Source of the DNA: Planctomycetota bacterium | GTDB taxonomy: Bacteria > Planctomycetota > Planctomycetia > Pirellulales > PALSA-1355 | Direction: 5' to 3' | Assembly (NCBI GenBank): GCA_003389325.1 | Contig: QQVE01000040.1 | Span: forward strand, 25,001-89,000 | DNA length: 64,000 nucleotides | Part shown: one piece after another, positions 53,506 through 62,102 of the stretch | How the letters are laid out: each line of letters opens with the position of its first letter | Numbering within the stretch: the stretch's first letter is position 1 | Notes under the pieces: generated by a model | Told to the model about the DNA's origin: nothing | Seen by the model: only the letters and a program-made list of their open reading frames with translations | Databases searched by the model: none | Position numbers and translations under genes: made by a program

Positions 53506-54207
53506 CTAATAAAGCGCGCGACGCAGCTTTTCGGCAAGGCTGATTTCGCTGGCGTCCGTCTTGCCCGTTTGGGCGAATTCGCGCCACGCCTCGATGTCGC
53601 TGCCGTAGTCGCGGCCGCTCACCGCCACCAACGATTGCTGAGCTTGTGCCTGCAGGGCAGGGTTGCTGTCGTACATCGCCTCGGCCAGCGGCACCAAGGC
53701 CTGCTTGTTCTCCGAGAGGCCCAGCGCCTTGACGGCCGCGATCCGCACGTTGGGGTCGGTTTCGGCGGAGATCACGCGGGCCAGCTCGCGCACCGCGATG
53801 TCGTCGCCGCGTACTCCCAGCGCCCGACAGGCCGTGCGGCGCGTTTCCACGTCGCCGTCGCCCAGGGCTCGCACCAGCACCGAACCCGCGGCCGGCTGCG
53901 GAAACTCGGCTAGCGCCCGCAGGATCTCGCGCCGCACCCAGGGATCGCTGGCATGCCCGTATTCGTCGGCCAGCCGAGCCACGATTGCTTCCTGTTCGGC
54001 CGGCGGGGTCTTCTTGGCTTTTTTGGCCAGATCGCGGAACTCGTCCACGCGGTCGGCGGGCGACTTGATGCCGTACAGTTCCTCTTCCGTTTTCTGGAAA
54101 GGCTTTGATATGGCGTAGCTCAATTGATCGGCGGTTTCGGCGCAGCCGCTGACCACGAGCGTCAGAAGCGCCACCACCAGCAACAGGCCACTAAGCCGGC
54201 TGTGCAT
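53506..54207 (-). CDS. HEAT-repeat lipoprotein
   Basis: 233 aa from the ATG at 54207. A signal peptide with lipobox LVVSGC (Cys22) predicts a lipid-anchored protein. Residues about 75-200 hold three to four HEAT-like helical repeats (DPWVRREILRALAEF, DVETRRTACRALGVRG, DPNVRIAAVKALGLSE), each with the D-x-x-V-R pattern. A protein-binding scaffold in the envelope is inferred. It is divergent from the DUF1570 gene. Confidence 0.85.
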   Translation of the reverse strand: MHSRLSGLLLVVALLTLVVSGCAETADQLSYAISKPFQKTEEELYGIKSPADRVDEFRDLAKKAKKTPPAEQEAIVARLADEYGHASDPWVRREILRALAEFPQPAAGSVLVRALGDGDVETRRTACRALGVRGDDIAVRELARVISAETDPNVRIAAVKALGLSENKQALVPLAEAMYDSNPALQAQAQQSLVAVSGRDYGSDIEAWREFAQTGKTDASEISLAEKLRRALY

Positions 54208-54448
54208 CGCGGACCCGAGATGGAAGAAGGGAGCAAACGTGAGAAGCACGCGGCGGCTTGTAGCAAATCGGCCCCGCTCGATCCAGACCACTCCTCGCCA
54301 GCGGGAATGTCTACGTGCAAGAAAAAGCACTGCTGGCACGCACCGCGGGTAAAGGGGCGGCAACTGAAATGGCCGCGGCCGGCGGCGGCATGATATGATG
54401 GATCGTGACGGCACTTCTCCCTTCTTCGCAATTTGCCAGGACTTACGC

Positions 54449-55588
54449 GTGCGGCGAATCCTCGTCTGCTTGCTGCTGCTTGTCGGTCTGCCAGGCCTGG
54501 TCCGCGGCGTGGAGCACATTACGCTCGACCGCGACGAGGGGCCGCGCGTTGCCAGCGGCCGGGTGCTGGTAACCGCTCAGGACGGCGGCGTGCTGCTGCA
54601 ATCGGCCGACGGCGTGCTCTGGAGAATCGAGCCCGACGAAATCGTCAAGTGCTCCGCGGACGACGCGCCCTTCGAGCCGCTCGAGCCCGACGAGCTGGGC
54701 CGGCAACTGCTCGAGGAGTTGCCCGACGGCTTTAACATCCATACCACGCGGCACTACGTGATCCTGCACGACACGTCGCGCGCGTACGCCCAGTGGTGCG
54801 GCGCGCTGCTGGAGCGGCTGTTCATGGGCTTCTACAACTACTGGTCGCGCAAGGGCATGAAGCTCGACGAGCCCGAGTTCCCGCTCGTGGCCGTGGTGTT
54901 TGCTTCGCGCGAGGCGTACGCCAAGTACTCGGAGGCCGAGTTCGGCACGCTGGCCGACGCGATCATCGGCTACTACAGCTTGCGCAGCAATCGCGTCACG
55001 ATGTACGACCTGACCGGCGTCGAGTCGCTGCGCAATGCCGGCAACCGCCGCGGCAGCGCCGCTCAGATCAACCGCATGCTCGCGCGGCCCGAGGCCGCGA
55101 TGGCGGTGGCCACGATCATTCACGAAGCGACGCACCAGATCGCCTTCAACAGCGGTCTGCAAACGCGCTATGCCGACATCCCGCTCTGGGTCAGCGAGGG
55201 CATCGCCGTCTTCTTCGAGACCCCCGATCTGCAAAGCGCCCGCGGCTGGCGCACGATCGGCGCCATCAGCCCCAATCGCCTGGGGCAATTTCGTCGCTAC
55301 CTGCCGAAGCGCGGAAGCACCTCGATCGAGTCGCTCATTTCCGACGACAAGCGCATTCGCGACACGCGCACCGCTCTGGACGCGTACGCCGAAGCCTGGG
55401 CGCTGAGCTACTACCTGCTGAACCGTCATCCGCGAAAGTACCTGGCTTATCTGCGGATGCTCTCCGAGAAGAAGCCGCTCCTGTGGGACGATCCCCAGAC
55501 GCGGCTGGCGGAGTTCAAGGCCGCCTTCGGCGACGATCTTCGCGAGTTCGACGCCGACTTTTTGCGCTACGTGGAGAAGATGCGCTAG
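54449..55588 (+). CDS. DUF1570 family secreted protein with HEATH motif
   Basis: 379 aa from the GTG at 54449, preferred because AGGA lies just upstream and the N-terminus is then a clean signal peptide (VRRILVCLLLLVGLPGLVRG); an ATG at 54395 would add 18 odd residues. The DUF1570 domain includes IIHEATHQIAFNSG, where HEATH matches the HExxH zinc-binding pattern, and LPLWVSEGIA-like text (DIPLWVSEGIAVFFE) with a second glutamate, as in gluzincin peptidases. Proteolysis is not shown for the family. It is probably extracytoplasmic. Confidence 0.88.
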   Translation: MRRILVCLLLLVGLPGLVRGVEHITLDRDEGPRVASGRVLVTAQDGGVLLQSADGVLWRIEPDEIVKCSADDAPFEPLEPDELGRQLLEELPDGFNIHTTRHYVILHDTSRAYAQWCGALLERLFMGFYNYWSRKGMKLDEPEFPLVAVVFASREAYAKYSEAEFGTLADAIIGYYSLRSNRVTMYDLTGVESLRNAGNRRGSAAQINRMLARPEAAMAVATIIHEATHQIAFNSGLQTRYADIPLWVSEGIAVFFETPDLQSARGWRTIGAISPNRLGQFRRYLPKRGSTSIESLISDDKRIRDTRTALDAYAEAWALSYYLLNRHPRKYLAYLRMLSEKKPLLWDDPQTRLAEFKAAFGDDLREFDADFLRYVEKMR

Positions 55589-55655
55589 GCCGAGGACTCC
55601 GTCCCGCGACCCCACGCATGCCGCCGGCACGGCACCGAGACCTGCCAAAGGCCAC

Positions 55656-55685
55656 TTCAAGTGGGAAGCCGCCGCTGCTTATAAT
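55656..55685 (+). promoter_or_regulatory. sigma70-type promoter of the Tat-exported Gfo/Idh gene
   Basis: TTCAAG, an 18-bp spacer and a perfect TATAAT lie 72 bp before the ATG at 55757. The -35 is weak. Confidence 0.5.
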
Positions 55686-55756
55686 TGAAGGCACTGGCGC
55701 GCCCCACCGCGCGGCAGCGACCGACTCCCACCCCAACCCACCGCAAGGAACTCACC

Positions 55757-57052
55757 ATGTCCCACGAGCACTCCTCCGCTGCATCCTCCGCCCCATCTCG
55801 CCGCGACTTTCTCAAGACGTCGTCCGCCGCCGTGGCCGGAGCCGCTGCCGCGAACCTGCTCGTGGCCCGCAGCGCTCACGCCGCCGGCAGCGACATCCTG
55901 AAGATCGGGCTGATCGGCTGCGGCGGACGCGGCACCGGAGCCGTGGGCAACGCGTTTGCCGCCGACAAGCAGACGCAACTGGTCGCCGTGGCCGACGCTT
56001 TCGAGGATCGCGCTCAAAACAGCATCGTGCAGTTGCAAAAGTCGTTCGCCAGCCGCGTCGACGTGCCGCCCGAACGCTTCTTCGTGGGTTTCGACGCGTA
56101 CGAGAAGCTGCTGGCGACTGACTGCGACGTCGTGATCCTGGCCACGCCGCCCCATTTTCGCCCGGCGCACCTGAAGGCCGCCATCAACTCCGGCAAGCAC
56201 GTGTTCTGTGAAAAGCCCGTGGCCGTCGACGCCCCCGGCGTTCGCAGCGTGCTGGAAACCACCGAGCAGGCGAAGGCCAAGAACCTCACGCTCGTTTCCG
56301 GCTTGTGCTACCGCTACGATCCGCCCAAGGTCGAGTTGATGAAGCGCGTGCACGACGGCGCCATCGGCGACATTCAGGCGATGCACGTCAGCTACAACAC
56401 CGGCACGCTCTGGCACCACGGCCGCGATCCCAACTGGAGCGAAATGGAGTTCCAACTCCGTAACTGGCTGTACTTCACCTGGCTCTCGGGCGACTTCAAC
56501 GTCGAACAGCACATTCACAGCCTCGACAAAGCCTCGTGGGCCATGAACGATCAGCCGCCGGTCAAGGCCACGGGCCTCGGCGGACGCCAGGTGCGCACCG
56601 ACGACAAGTGGGGCAACATCTACGACCACTTCTCGGTCATCTACGAATACGAGAACGGCACGCGGCTGTTTGCCAATTGCCGCCAGATGGCCGGCTGCTC
56701 GGTCGACGTGTCGGATCACCTGTTCGGCACCAAGGGCACGGCCGAAATGATGCGGGCCAAGATCGAAGGCGAAAACCCCTGGCGCTATCGCGGCGACAAG
56801 CCCAGCATGTACGAGGAAGAACACCGCGCGATGTTCGGAGCCATTCGCTCGGGCAACCCGATCAACAACGGCCTCTACATGGCCAACAGCACGATGCTGG
56901 CCATCATGGGCCGCATGGCCGCCTACACCGGCCAGACGCTCACCTGGGACCAGTGCATCAACTCGTCCGAGGACCTGAGCCCCGAGAGCTACGAGTGGGG
57001 CGAAGTGAGCATCAACCCCGTGGCCATGCCCGGCTTGACGCGGTTCGCGTAG
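55757..57052 (+). CDS. Gfo/Idh/MocA oxidoreductase with Tat signal
   Basis: 431 aa, ATG after AAGGAACTCACC. The N-terminus has a twin-arginine motif (SRRDFLKTSSAAVAG), so the folded, NAD-loaded enzyme is probably exported. The Rossmann motif is IGLIGCGGRGTGAVGNAF, and the sugar-oxidoreductase EKPVAV motif follows at VFCEKPVAVDAP. The C-terminal domain has FNVEQHIHSLDKASWAM. Planctomycetes carry dozens of such exported paralogues; substrates are unknown. The stop is followed directly by the MITE-like element. Confidence 0.93.
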   Translation: MSHEHSSAASSAPSRRDFLKTSSAAVAGAAAANLLVARSAHAAGSDILKIGLIGCGGRGTGAVGNAFAADKQTQLVAVADAFEDRAQNSIVQLQKSFASRVDVPPERFFVGFDAYEKLLATDCDVVILATPPHFRPAHLKAAINSGKHVFCEKPVAVDAPGVRSVLETTEQAKAKNLTLVSGLCYRYDPPKVELMKRVHDGAIGDIQAMHVSYNTGTLWHHGRDPNWSEMEFQLRNWLYFTWLSGDFNVEQHIHSLDKASWAMNDQPPVKATGLGGRQVRTDDKWGNIYDHFSVIYEYENGTRLFANCRQMAGCSVDVSDHLFGTKGTAEMMRAKIEGENPWRYRGDKPSMYEEEHRAMFGAIRSGNPINNGLYMANSTMLAIMGRMAAYTGQTLTWDQCINSSEDLSPESYEWGEVSINPVAMPGLTRFA

Positions 57053-57212
57053 GCTAGCAGCCTGTTGAAGTATTCGACAGGCTGCCAGATCGCATGGATG
57101 CGATCTCAAAATGACGACGCAAGTCGTTATTTTGCGAGCCGTGCGGAGCTTGGCTCCGCACTTGGCGAGGTTGAAGTTGGCCAGGATGGCTTACTTCAAC
57201 GGCCTGCTAACC
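57052..57212. mobile_element. MITE-like element with 21-bp terminal inverted repeats
   Basis: The ends GGCTAGCAGCCTGTTGAAGTA and, inverted, GGTTAGCAGGCCGTTGAAGTA match at 18 of 21 positions. Inside are hairpins AGATCGCAT/ATGCGATCT, GTCGTCATTTT against GTCGTTATTTT (one mismatch), and GTGCGGAGC/GCTCCGCAC. The ends resemble those of IS families with CTGTTGAA termini. No coding capacity. The element spans the gap between two convergent stop codons, and its right end contains the dnaA stop codon. It may also act as a bidirectional terminator. Confidence 0.72.
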
Positions 57213-58613
57213 AGCCCGCAGGTGTTCCTCGACGCGGCGCATCGACTCCTCGAGGCTCAGCGGCGTGTCGGCCAGCTTGAGCGCCGAGTTGCCGGCCATC
57301 CAGGCCTCGACCTTTTTCTGCGCCGAGATCACCGTGCTGTGGCTGCGGCGTCCGAAGTAGCTGCCGATTTCCGACAGCGGCGCCCGCGTGTACTTCCGCG
57401 CCAGATACATGGCCAGCATTCGCGGATGGCTGACTGTCTTGCCCTTGCGCTTCGATTGCAGGCAATCGGGCCCCAGGCCGAACACGTCGCACACGGCCTT
57501 CTCGATATCGGCCAGCTTCACCACGCGGCCCTGGTGATCGATCAACTCGGCCAGCGCTTCTTCGGCCAGGGCTCTGGTGATTGGCCGCCGATGCGCGAGA
57601 CTCGTGGCCTGCAACCGCTTGAGCGCCCCGATCAACTCGCGCGACTGGCTGGTCAGTTGCGACGCCACGTATGCCTGCACGTCCTCGGGCACGTCGTAGC
57701 CCAACTCGGCCACCTGGCTGCGGACGATGCCCAGCCGCACGGAGTACTCCGGCGGTTCCAGTCGGCAGGTCATTCCTCCCGACAACCGCGAGGTCAACTC
57801 GGGGCCCAGCAGCTTGAGCGCCGCCGGCGCGCGATCGGCGGCAAACACCAGTTGCTTGCCGCGGCGCAGCAGCGTGTCGATCGTGTGCTGCAACTCGCCG
57901 ATCGTGGCTCGCTTGTTCGCCAGAAACTGCAGGTCGTCGATGATCAGCAGTTCCAGGTCGCGATACTTGGCGCGAAAACTGGCCATGCCGCTGCGGTGCA
58001 GCGCTTCGAGAAAATAGCTCGTGAATTGCTCAGCCGAAAGGTACACCGCCGCGGCACGAGGGTGCGCCTTGCCGAACGCCGCGTAGATGCCTTCCAGCAG
58101 GTGCGTCTTGCCCGTGCCCGTCCGTCCGTGGACCAGCAGCGGCGAATAGCCTCCCGGTTGGGCGACGGCCATCTGCGCAGCCTTGTGCGCCAGGCAATTG
58201 GAATTGCCCACCACGAACCGTTCGAGCGAAGCCATACGCCGGCGCGGCCGCGCGGCCGCCGGCGGTGCCGCGACGCTGGCAGCGGGCTTGTGGCCGTTGG
58301 TGCCGCCAGGGCTGGGAAGGGGCTTCGTTGTCGCCGAGCCGTTGGCCGCCGGCAGCGTGGCCGTAGCGACAATGCGGAATTCCAGTTCCAGCGGATCGCC
58401 GTACGCTTCCAGCGCCGAGGCCTCGAGGTCCTTGCGAAAGTGCGAGCGGAGCCAGTCTTGAAAAAACCGGCTGGGGACTCCGACGATCAGTTGATCGCCC
58501 TTGACGGCCAACTGGGTGCTCGAACCGAACCAGACTTCGTAGCGCTCTTTGCCGACCCGCTCCGCCAGACGAGCGCGAATCGCTGAAACGATTTCCCTAT
58601 CGTCCCTGATCAA
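57207..58613 (-). CDS. dnaA: chromosomal replication initiator DnaA
   Basis: 468 aa from the TTG at 58613, chosen because GGGAGGC lies 8 nt upstream and the product begins IRDDREIVSAIRARLAERVG like other DnaA. Domain I covers 1-85, a linker 86-125, then AAA+ with Walker A GRTGTGKTH (about 163-171) and Walker B LLIIDDLQF. Domain IV contains RRSHSTVISAQKK, the DnaA-box-binding signature. Neighbours are not dnaN, recF or gyrB, so the gene is isolated. The stop codon lies inside a MITE-like inverted repeat. Confidence 0.95.
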   Translation of the reverse strand: MIRDDREIVSAIRARLAERVGKERYEVWFGSSTQLAVKGDQLIVGVPSRFFQDWLRSHFRKDLEASALEAYGDPLELEFRIVATATLPAANGSATTKPLPSPGGTNGHKPAASVAAPPAAARPRRRMASLERFVVGNSNCLAHKAAQMAVAQPGGYSPLLVHGRTGTGKTHLLEGIYAAFGKAHPRAAAVYLSAEQFTSYFLEALHRSGMASFRAKYRDLELLIIDDLQFLANKRATIGELQHTIDTLLRRGKQLVFAADRAPAALKLLGPELTSRLSGGMTCRLEPPEYSVRLGIVRSQVAELGYDVPEDVQAYVASQLTSQSRELIGALKRLQATSLAHRRPITRALAEEALAELIDHQGRVVKLADIEKAVCDVFGLGPDCLQSKRKGKTVSHPRMLAMYLARKYTRAPLSEIGSYFGRRSHSTVISAQKKVEAWMAGNSALKLADTPLSLEESMRRVEEHLRAG

Positions 58614-59049
58614 ATCCTGCGCCTCCCAACCTGCGCGGCACTCCACAGCCAAACGGACATGTGAGAGCCACTAGCCACAAGCAGCGCGGTGCTTCCGATG
58701 CGTGCCACCTCCGAGCTTCCGGCTGCCAGTGAAGCGACAGGCCGCGGGGCTCGGTTTGTTTTCCCGAGACGCCGATTGTACGACCGCTAGCGTTGCTGTC
58801 AAAGGCCTGCCGACCGCGCTTCCCACTTGCGCGCCGAAGCGCGCGCAAGCGACTCGGAAAAACTCGGCAATTGCCATGCGCGCGGGCTTCCTAAGTCGTT
58901 CGAAATTTTTTCCCGCGCTGCGACGCGCTGCGTGGAAAAACTGTTTGCTCTCTTGCGCGCCCGCGCGGCGCGCCTGCGCAAGTCGCCATTTTCTCAGACT
59001 TTGATCGTCATGCTGAACCGCGCGCAAAAAAAGGCGCCCGCTCGCACGT
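58614..59049 (-). promoter_or_regulatory. 436-bp palindrome-rich region upstream of dnaA
   Basis: The motif TTGCGCG or its complement occurs at 58827, 58841, 58953, 58976 (shortened) and 59020. Two pairs form inverted repeats: CTTGCGCGC/GCGCGCAAG with a 6-nt spacer (58826-58849), and a nested palindrome at 58952-58982. Near them are an AT-rich patch (58899-58914) and a near-DnaA box, CGTGGAAAA (58931-58939). Regulation of dnaA or an origin-like role is possible, but canonical DnaA-box clusters are absent. Confidence 0.5.
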
Positions 59050-59964
59050 TCATTGCGTGCGAACCAGAACGCTGCGATGGTCCCAGGCCACAAAACCCGC
59101 AGCAGCGTACGCGTCCTTCGCTGGGGCGTTCGCTTCGTCCACGGCCAACACTAGCCGCGCTCGGCCGGCGCCGCGTGCCAGCCATTGGGCGTGACGCGTC
59201 ATCGCCAGCCCGAAGCCTTGACCGCGTGCCTCGGGCACGACCCCCATGTAGGTCAGCTCCCATTGACCCAACGCCGCGTCATCGGCCAACAGCAGGCAGC
59301 CCACATCTTGGCCCGCGCTTTTCACCAGCAACCAGCCCTTGGGGTCGAACGCACGGCTGGCCCGATATCCAGCCAACACGTCCTCGACGCTACGGGCCGA
59401 TTCCAAGGCTGGACAATCGAGCGATCCGGCGTAAGTGCGCTCGACGATCCGCACGAGCCGCGTATGTTCGCTCGCCCGGTAGCACTCGAACTCCAAATGC
59501 GCCGCGGGCGGGGCGTCGGGAAACGTCCCGGCGAGACTGACAAGATAGAGTAGATCGGTCACGTAGCGAAAACCGCCCGCCGTGAGCCGCTCGATGTCGG
59601 CACGGCGGTCCGTCTCCAGCACGGCCTGCACGAGTTCGACGCCCTCGCCACGCAACGCACCGAGGACGTGCCTCAGGAGTTCGCCTGCCGTTGTTTCCGG
59701 CTCGCCGGGGGCAATTGCCGGCGGTGTCACTAGCGCCGCCCGTCCCGCTCCGGCGGTAGCCCTGAGTGCCCCCACCAGTCGCTCGCCGCGGTAGGCGGCC
59801 CACACCGTCCCAGGCAACGCATCCACCGGTAGCGAGCGCAGCTTCGCGATGGTCCGCTCCCGCGCCGCGGGCTCGAGATGGGCCAACAGCAACGCAAGCG
59901 CCGCGGGCTCGTCGGCCGGCGCCGAGGGTGCAAAGCGTAGCGGCTGGCCACTTTCTCGATTCAT
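59050..59964 (-). CDS. double-GNAT acetyltransferase
   Basis: 304 aa with two tandem GNAT halves, as in mycothiol synthase-like proteins. The first half (about 10-140) is degenerate. The second contains the acetyl-CoA loop VVPEARGQGFGLAMTRHA, with the typical R/Q-x-x-G-x-G/A core. No mycothiol genes are nearby, so the MshD resemblance concerns architecture only. Acceptor unknown. It is divergent from the two-PDZ gene. Confidence 0.85.
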   Translation of the reverse strand: MNRESGQPLRFAPSAPADEPAALALLLAHLEPAARERTIAKLRSLPVDALPGTVWAAYRGERLVGALRATAGAGRAALVTPPAIAPGEPETTAGELLRHVLGALRGEGVELVQAVLETDRRADIERLTAGGFRYVTDLLYLVSLAGTFPDAPPAAHLEFECYRASEHTRLVRIVERTYAGSLDCPALESARSVEDVLAGYRASRAFDPKGWLLVKSAGQDVGCLLLADDAALGQWELTYMGVVPEARGQGFGLAMTRHAQWLARGAGRARLVLAVDEANAPAKDAYAAAGFVAWDHRSVLVRTQ

Positions 59965-60080
59965 CGGCGTCCAAGGTTGTTCGCGCGCGTCGCCAACGTG
60001 TTATCCTAAAGATGTGCCGGCGACCTGTCACGCACGGGCAATCTCACCGTGCAATCATTTCATGCACCGGGTACCAGACG

Positions 60081-61136
60081 ATGAACGTAGGCAAGTTTGT
60101 GGCGGCAAGCGTGCTGTTGGGATCGGCCTTGGCGGCCAGCGCCCAAGGGCAACCGATTCTCGAGCGCGTCGAAAAACTCGTCCGCGACCAGTTGCAGGCG
60201 GCCACCGAGCCTCAAGCGACTGAGCCGCAGGCAAACGAACCGGGATATCTGGGCCTGGTCGGCGACGATTCGCAAGACGCCGGGCGGGGCGTACGCGTGC
60301 TGAAGGTTAGCCCCAGCCAGCCCGCGGCGGCGGCCGGCGTGCAAGTGGGCGACCTGGTTACTCGAATCGACGGGCAAGCCATCCGCTCGACCGACGACAT
60401 GGCCAGCGCGCTTTCGGGCAAGACGGCGGGAACCAAGATCACGATCTCGCTTATCCGCGACAACGCGGAGCGACGTTTGACCGCGACGCTGGGGCGCCGT
60501 CCGCCGGTAGCGCAGCCGCCGGTCGCCGCAAAGCCGCTCGAGTTGCCCCCGCCGCCGCAAGCGGCACCCGCGCCACAGCCGGTGCCGGCCGAAAAGATGC
60601 ACACTCCGCCGCAGAACCTCGCCACGGCCGACCGCCCGCGGCTGGGTGTGCGCACGGTGCCGGTCTCGGCGGACGTGCAGCGGCAGAACGGGCTGCCCGA
60701 CCGGCGCGGAGCGCAGGTGATCTCGGTCGCGGTGGGCTCGCCCGCCGACCGCGCAGGCCTGCCGCTGGGCGCCGTGATCCGCAACCTGGACGAACAGCCG
60801 ATCGACACTCCCGAAGGGCTGGCCGCCGCGGTGCAGTCCGACGAGGATAATGTGCTTTCGCTGGGATACGTCTATCGCGGGAAGTCGGAGCGTCTCGATG
60901 CCGTGCTCGCCTCGGCCGAGGAACCCAAACGCGAGATTCGCGCGCGGCAACCGCTCGATGATCCCTTCGCGGTGGACGCCCAAGCCGAAGAGGCCCAGTC
61001 CGCCGTCCAACCCGCGAGTGTCGAGCCCGCCGACGAATCCGGCCGCGTCGAAGCACTGGAACAGCGCGTGCAGCAACTCGAAGCACGGCTCAAAGAAGTC
61101 GAAGCCAAGCTGGCCGAACAGAAGGATTCGCCGTAG
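60081..61136 (+). CDS. secreted two-PDZ protein with C-terminal coiled coil
   Basis: 351 aa with signal peptide MNVGKFVAASVLLGSALAASAQG. The first PDZ (about 54-140) has YLGLVGDDSQDAGRGVRVLKV and GVQVGDLVTRIDGQAI. The second (about 190-270) has LGVRTVPVSADVQ and ADRAGLPLGAVIRNLDEQPI. A Pro-rich linker (about 143-175) joins them. The last 40 residues form a Glu/Gln/Leu heptad coiled coil (ALEQRVQQLEARLKEVEAKLAE). No protease domain is attached, so it probably serves as an adaptor. Confidence 0.85.
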   Translation: MNVGKFVAASVLLGSALAASAQGQPILERVEKLVRDQLQAATEPQATEPQANEPGYLGLVGDDSQDAGRGVRVLKVSPSQPAAAAGVQVGDLVTRIDGQAIRSTDDMASALSGKTAGTKITISLIRDNAERRLTATLGRRPPVAQPPVAAKPLELPPPPQAAPAPQPVPAEKMHTPPQNLATADRPRLGVRTVPVSADVQRQNGLPDRRGAQVISVAVGSPADRAGLPLGAVIRNLDEQPIDTPEGLAAAVQSDEDNVLSLGYVYRGKSERLDAVLASAEEPKREIRARQPLDDPFAVDAQAEEAQSAVQPASVEPADESGRVEALEQRVQQLEARLKEVEAKLAEQKDSP

Positions 61137-61166
61137 AGCGTCGCGCCACCGGCACGCTCTCTCTTG

Positions 61167-61242
61167 ATACGAGCCCGAAGCGCGAGCGAGGGTTTTTCGT
61201 CTGACCAACCGAAGAACCCTCGCTCGCGCTTCGGGCTGGTAT
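61167..61242. repeat. very long perfect hairpin (REP-like or terminator)
   Basis: The arms AGCCCGAAGCGCGAGCGAGG... (61172-61194) and 61215-61237 are perfectly complementary over 23 bp; beyond one G-G mismatch, ATAC/GTAT extends pairing to 61167-61242. The loop is 20 nt. It lies between the PDZ gene and the convergent 223-aa gene, whose stop begins at the repeat edge. It is too long for a plain terminator and is probably a dispersed repeat. Confidence 0.8.
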
Positions 61243-61913
61243 TACGGACGCTTCAGCGCCAACTCGACTTGAAACCGGGTATACGGCTGCGCCGCGCGCA
61301 CGACGCGGGCGGTGCGCACCTGCAATTCGCTCACGGGCTTGCCGTTCCACTTCAGTTGGTAGAGCTGCATGCTCGGGTCGGGCGTCGCTTGGGGCTTGAG
61401 CCCGTAGCGCGACATGACGAGGCTCACCAGCTTGTGAGGGTTGCCGGTCGTGCCGCGAAAGTGGATCAGCTTCACGTGCTGCTTGTCGTCGAAGTAGTAG
61501 GTGAGCGATCCGGCCAGGTCGTCTTGCGCGGTTCCGGTGACCAGCGGCACGCGGTAGCCCTGCATGTCGAGCTCCGCCAGCCCGACTGTAACGCGCGGCC
61601 AGCGCGACATGACCCAGCCGGGCGAGCCGTTGAAATTGAACACCTCCGACAGATCGTGAGCGCCGTAGCCTTCGACCGGCGGCAGTTTCTTGGTCGCCGC
61701 CAGCGTGGGAACTTCGCGATCGTCGAACATCGTGCGCGCTTGCGGAGCGCTGGCAGCCGCTTGTACGTTGACAGCCGCCGGGTCGGCCGGTTCGCTCGTC
61801 GACGAGGTGAAGCTCGACTTGGCCGACCGCCACCAGCCCGACGCCGACGTCACAATGTACGGCACGCCGATGGCGCTGGCGATCATGCTGATCATCATTA
61901 CTCGCCGAATCAT
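61242..61913 (-). CDS. conserved secreted hypothetical protein (possibly DUF6690)
   Basis: 223 aa from the ATG at 61913. The N-terminus (MIRRVMMISMIASAIGVPYIVTSASGWW) is a signal anchor. A Ser/Ala linker follows, then a compact domain with LSEVFNFNGSPGWVMSRWPRVTVGL, GYRVPLVTGTAQDDLAGSLTYYFDDKQHVKLIHFRGTTGNP. I associate this text with a planctomycete-only family (DUF6690), but from memory only. Function unknown. Its TAA stop touches the long hairpin. Confidence 0.82.
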   Translation of the reverse strand: MIRRVMMISMIASAIGVPYIVTSASGWWRSAKSSFTSSTSEPADPAAVNVQAAASAPQARTMFDDREVPTLAATKKLPPVEGYGAHDLSEVFNFNGSPGWVMSRWPRVTVGLAELDMQGYRVPLVTGTAQDDLAGSLTYYFDDKQHVKLIHFRGTTGNPHKLVSLVMSRYGLKPQATPDPSMQLYQLKWNGKPVSELQVRTARVVRAAQPYTRFQVELALKRP

Positions 61914-62102
61914 TGCTCCGCACTCCGCCAGAAGCCTTGGTGATCGACCGGCATGCTCCGAACAGGATACCGGCTCATCGGAAAAGATCGGCAGCAGCAG
62001 CCCGGCGACTTGCTCGCGGAATTGGCGGACGCGGAGCCTTGCCTAACGCGGGAAACCCGTGCGCGGATTTCAACCTGCACAACCGAAAGGGCCCAACGCG
62101 CT

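Noticed and set aside
57207..59049. dnaA region as a proven oriC
   Set aside because: No cluster of canonical DnaA boxes and no dnaN neighbour; only one near-match box and an AT patch were found, so it is kept as a hypothesis.
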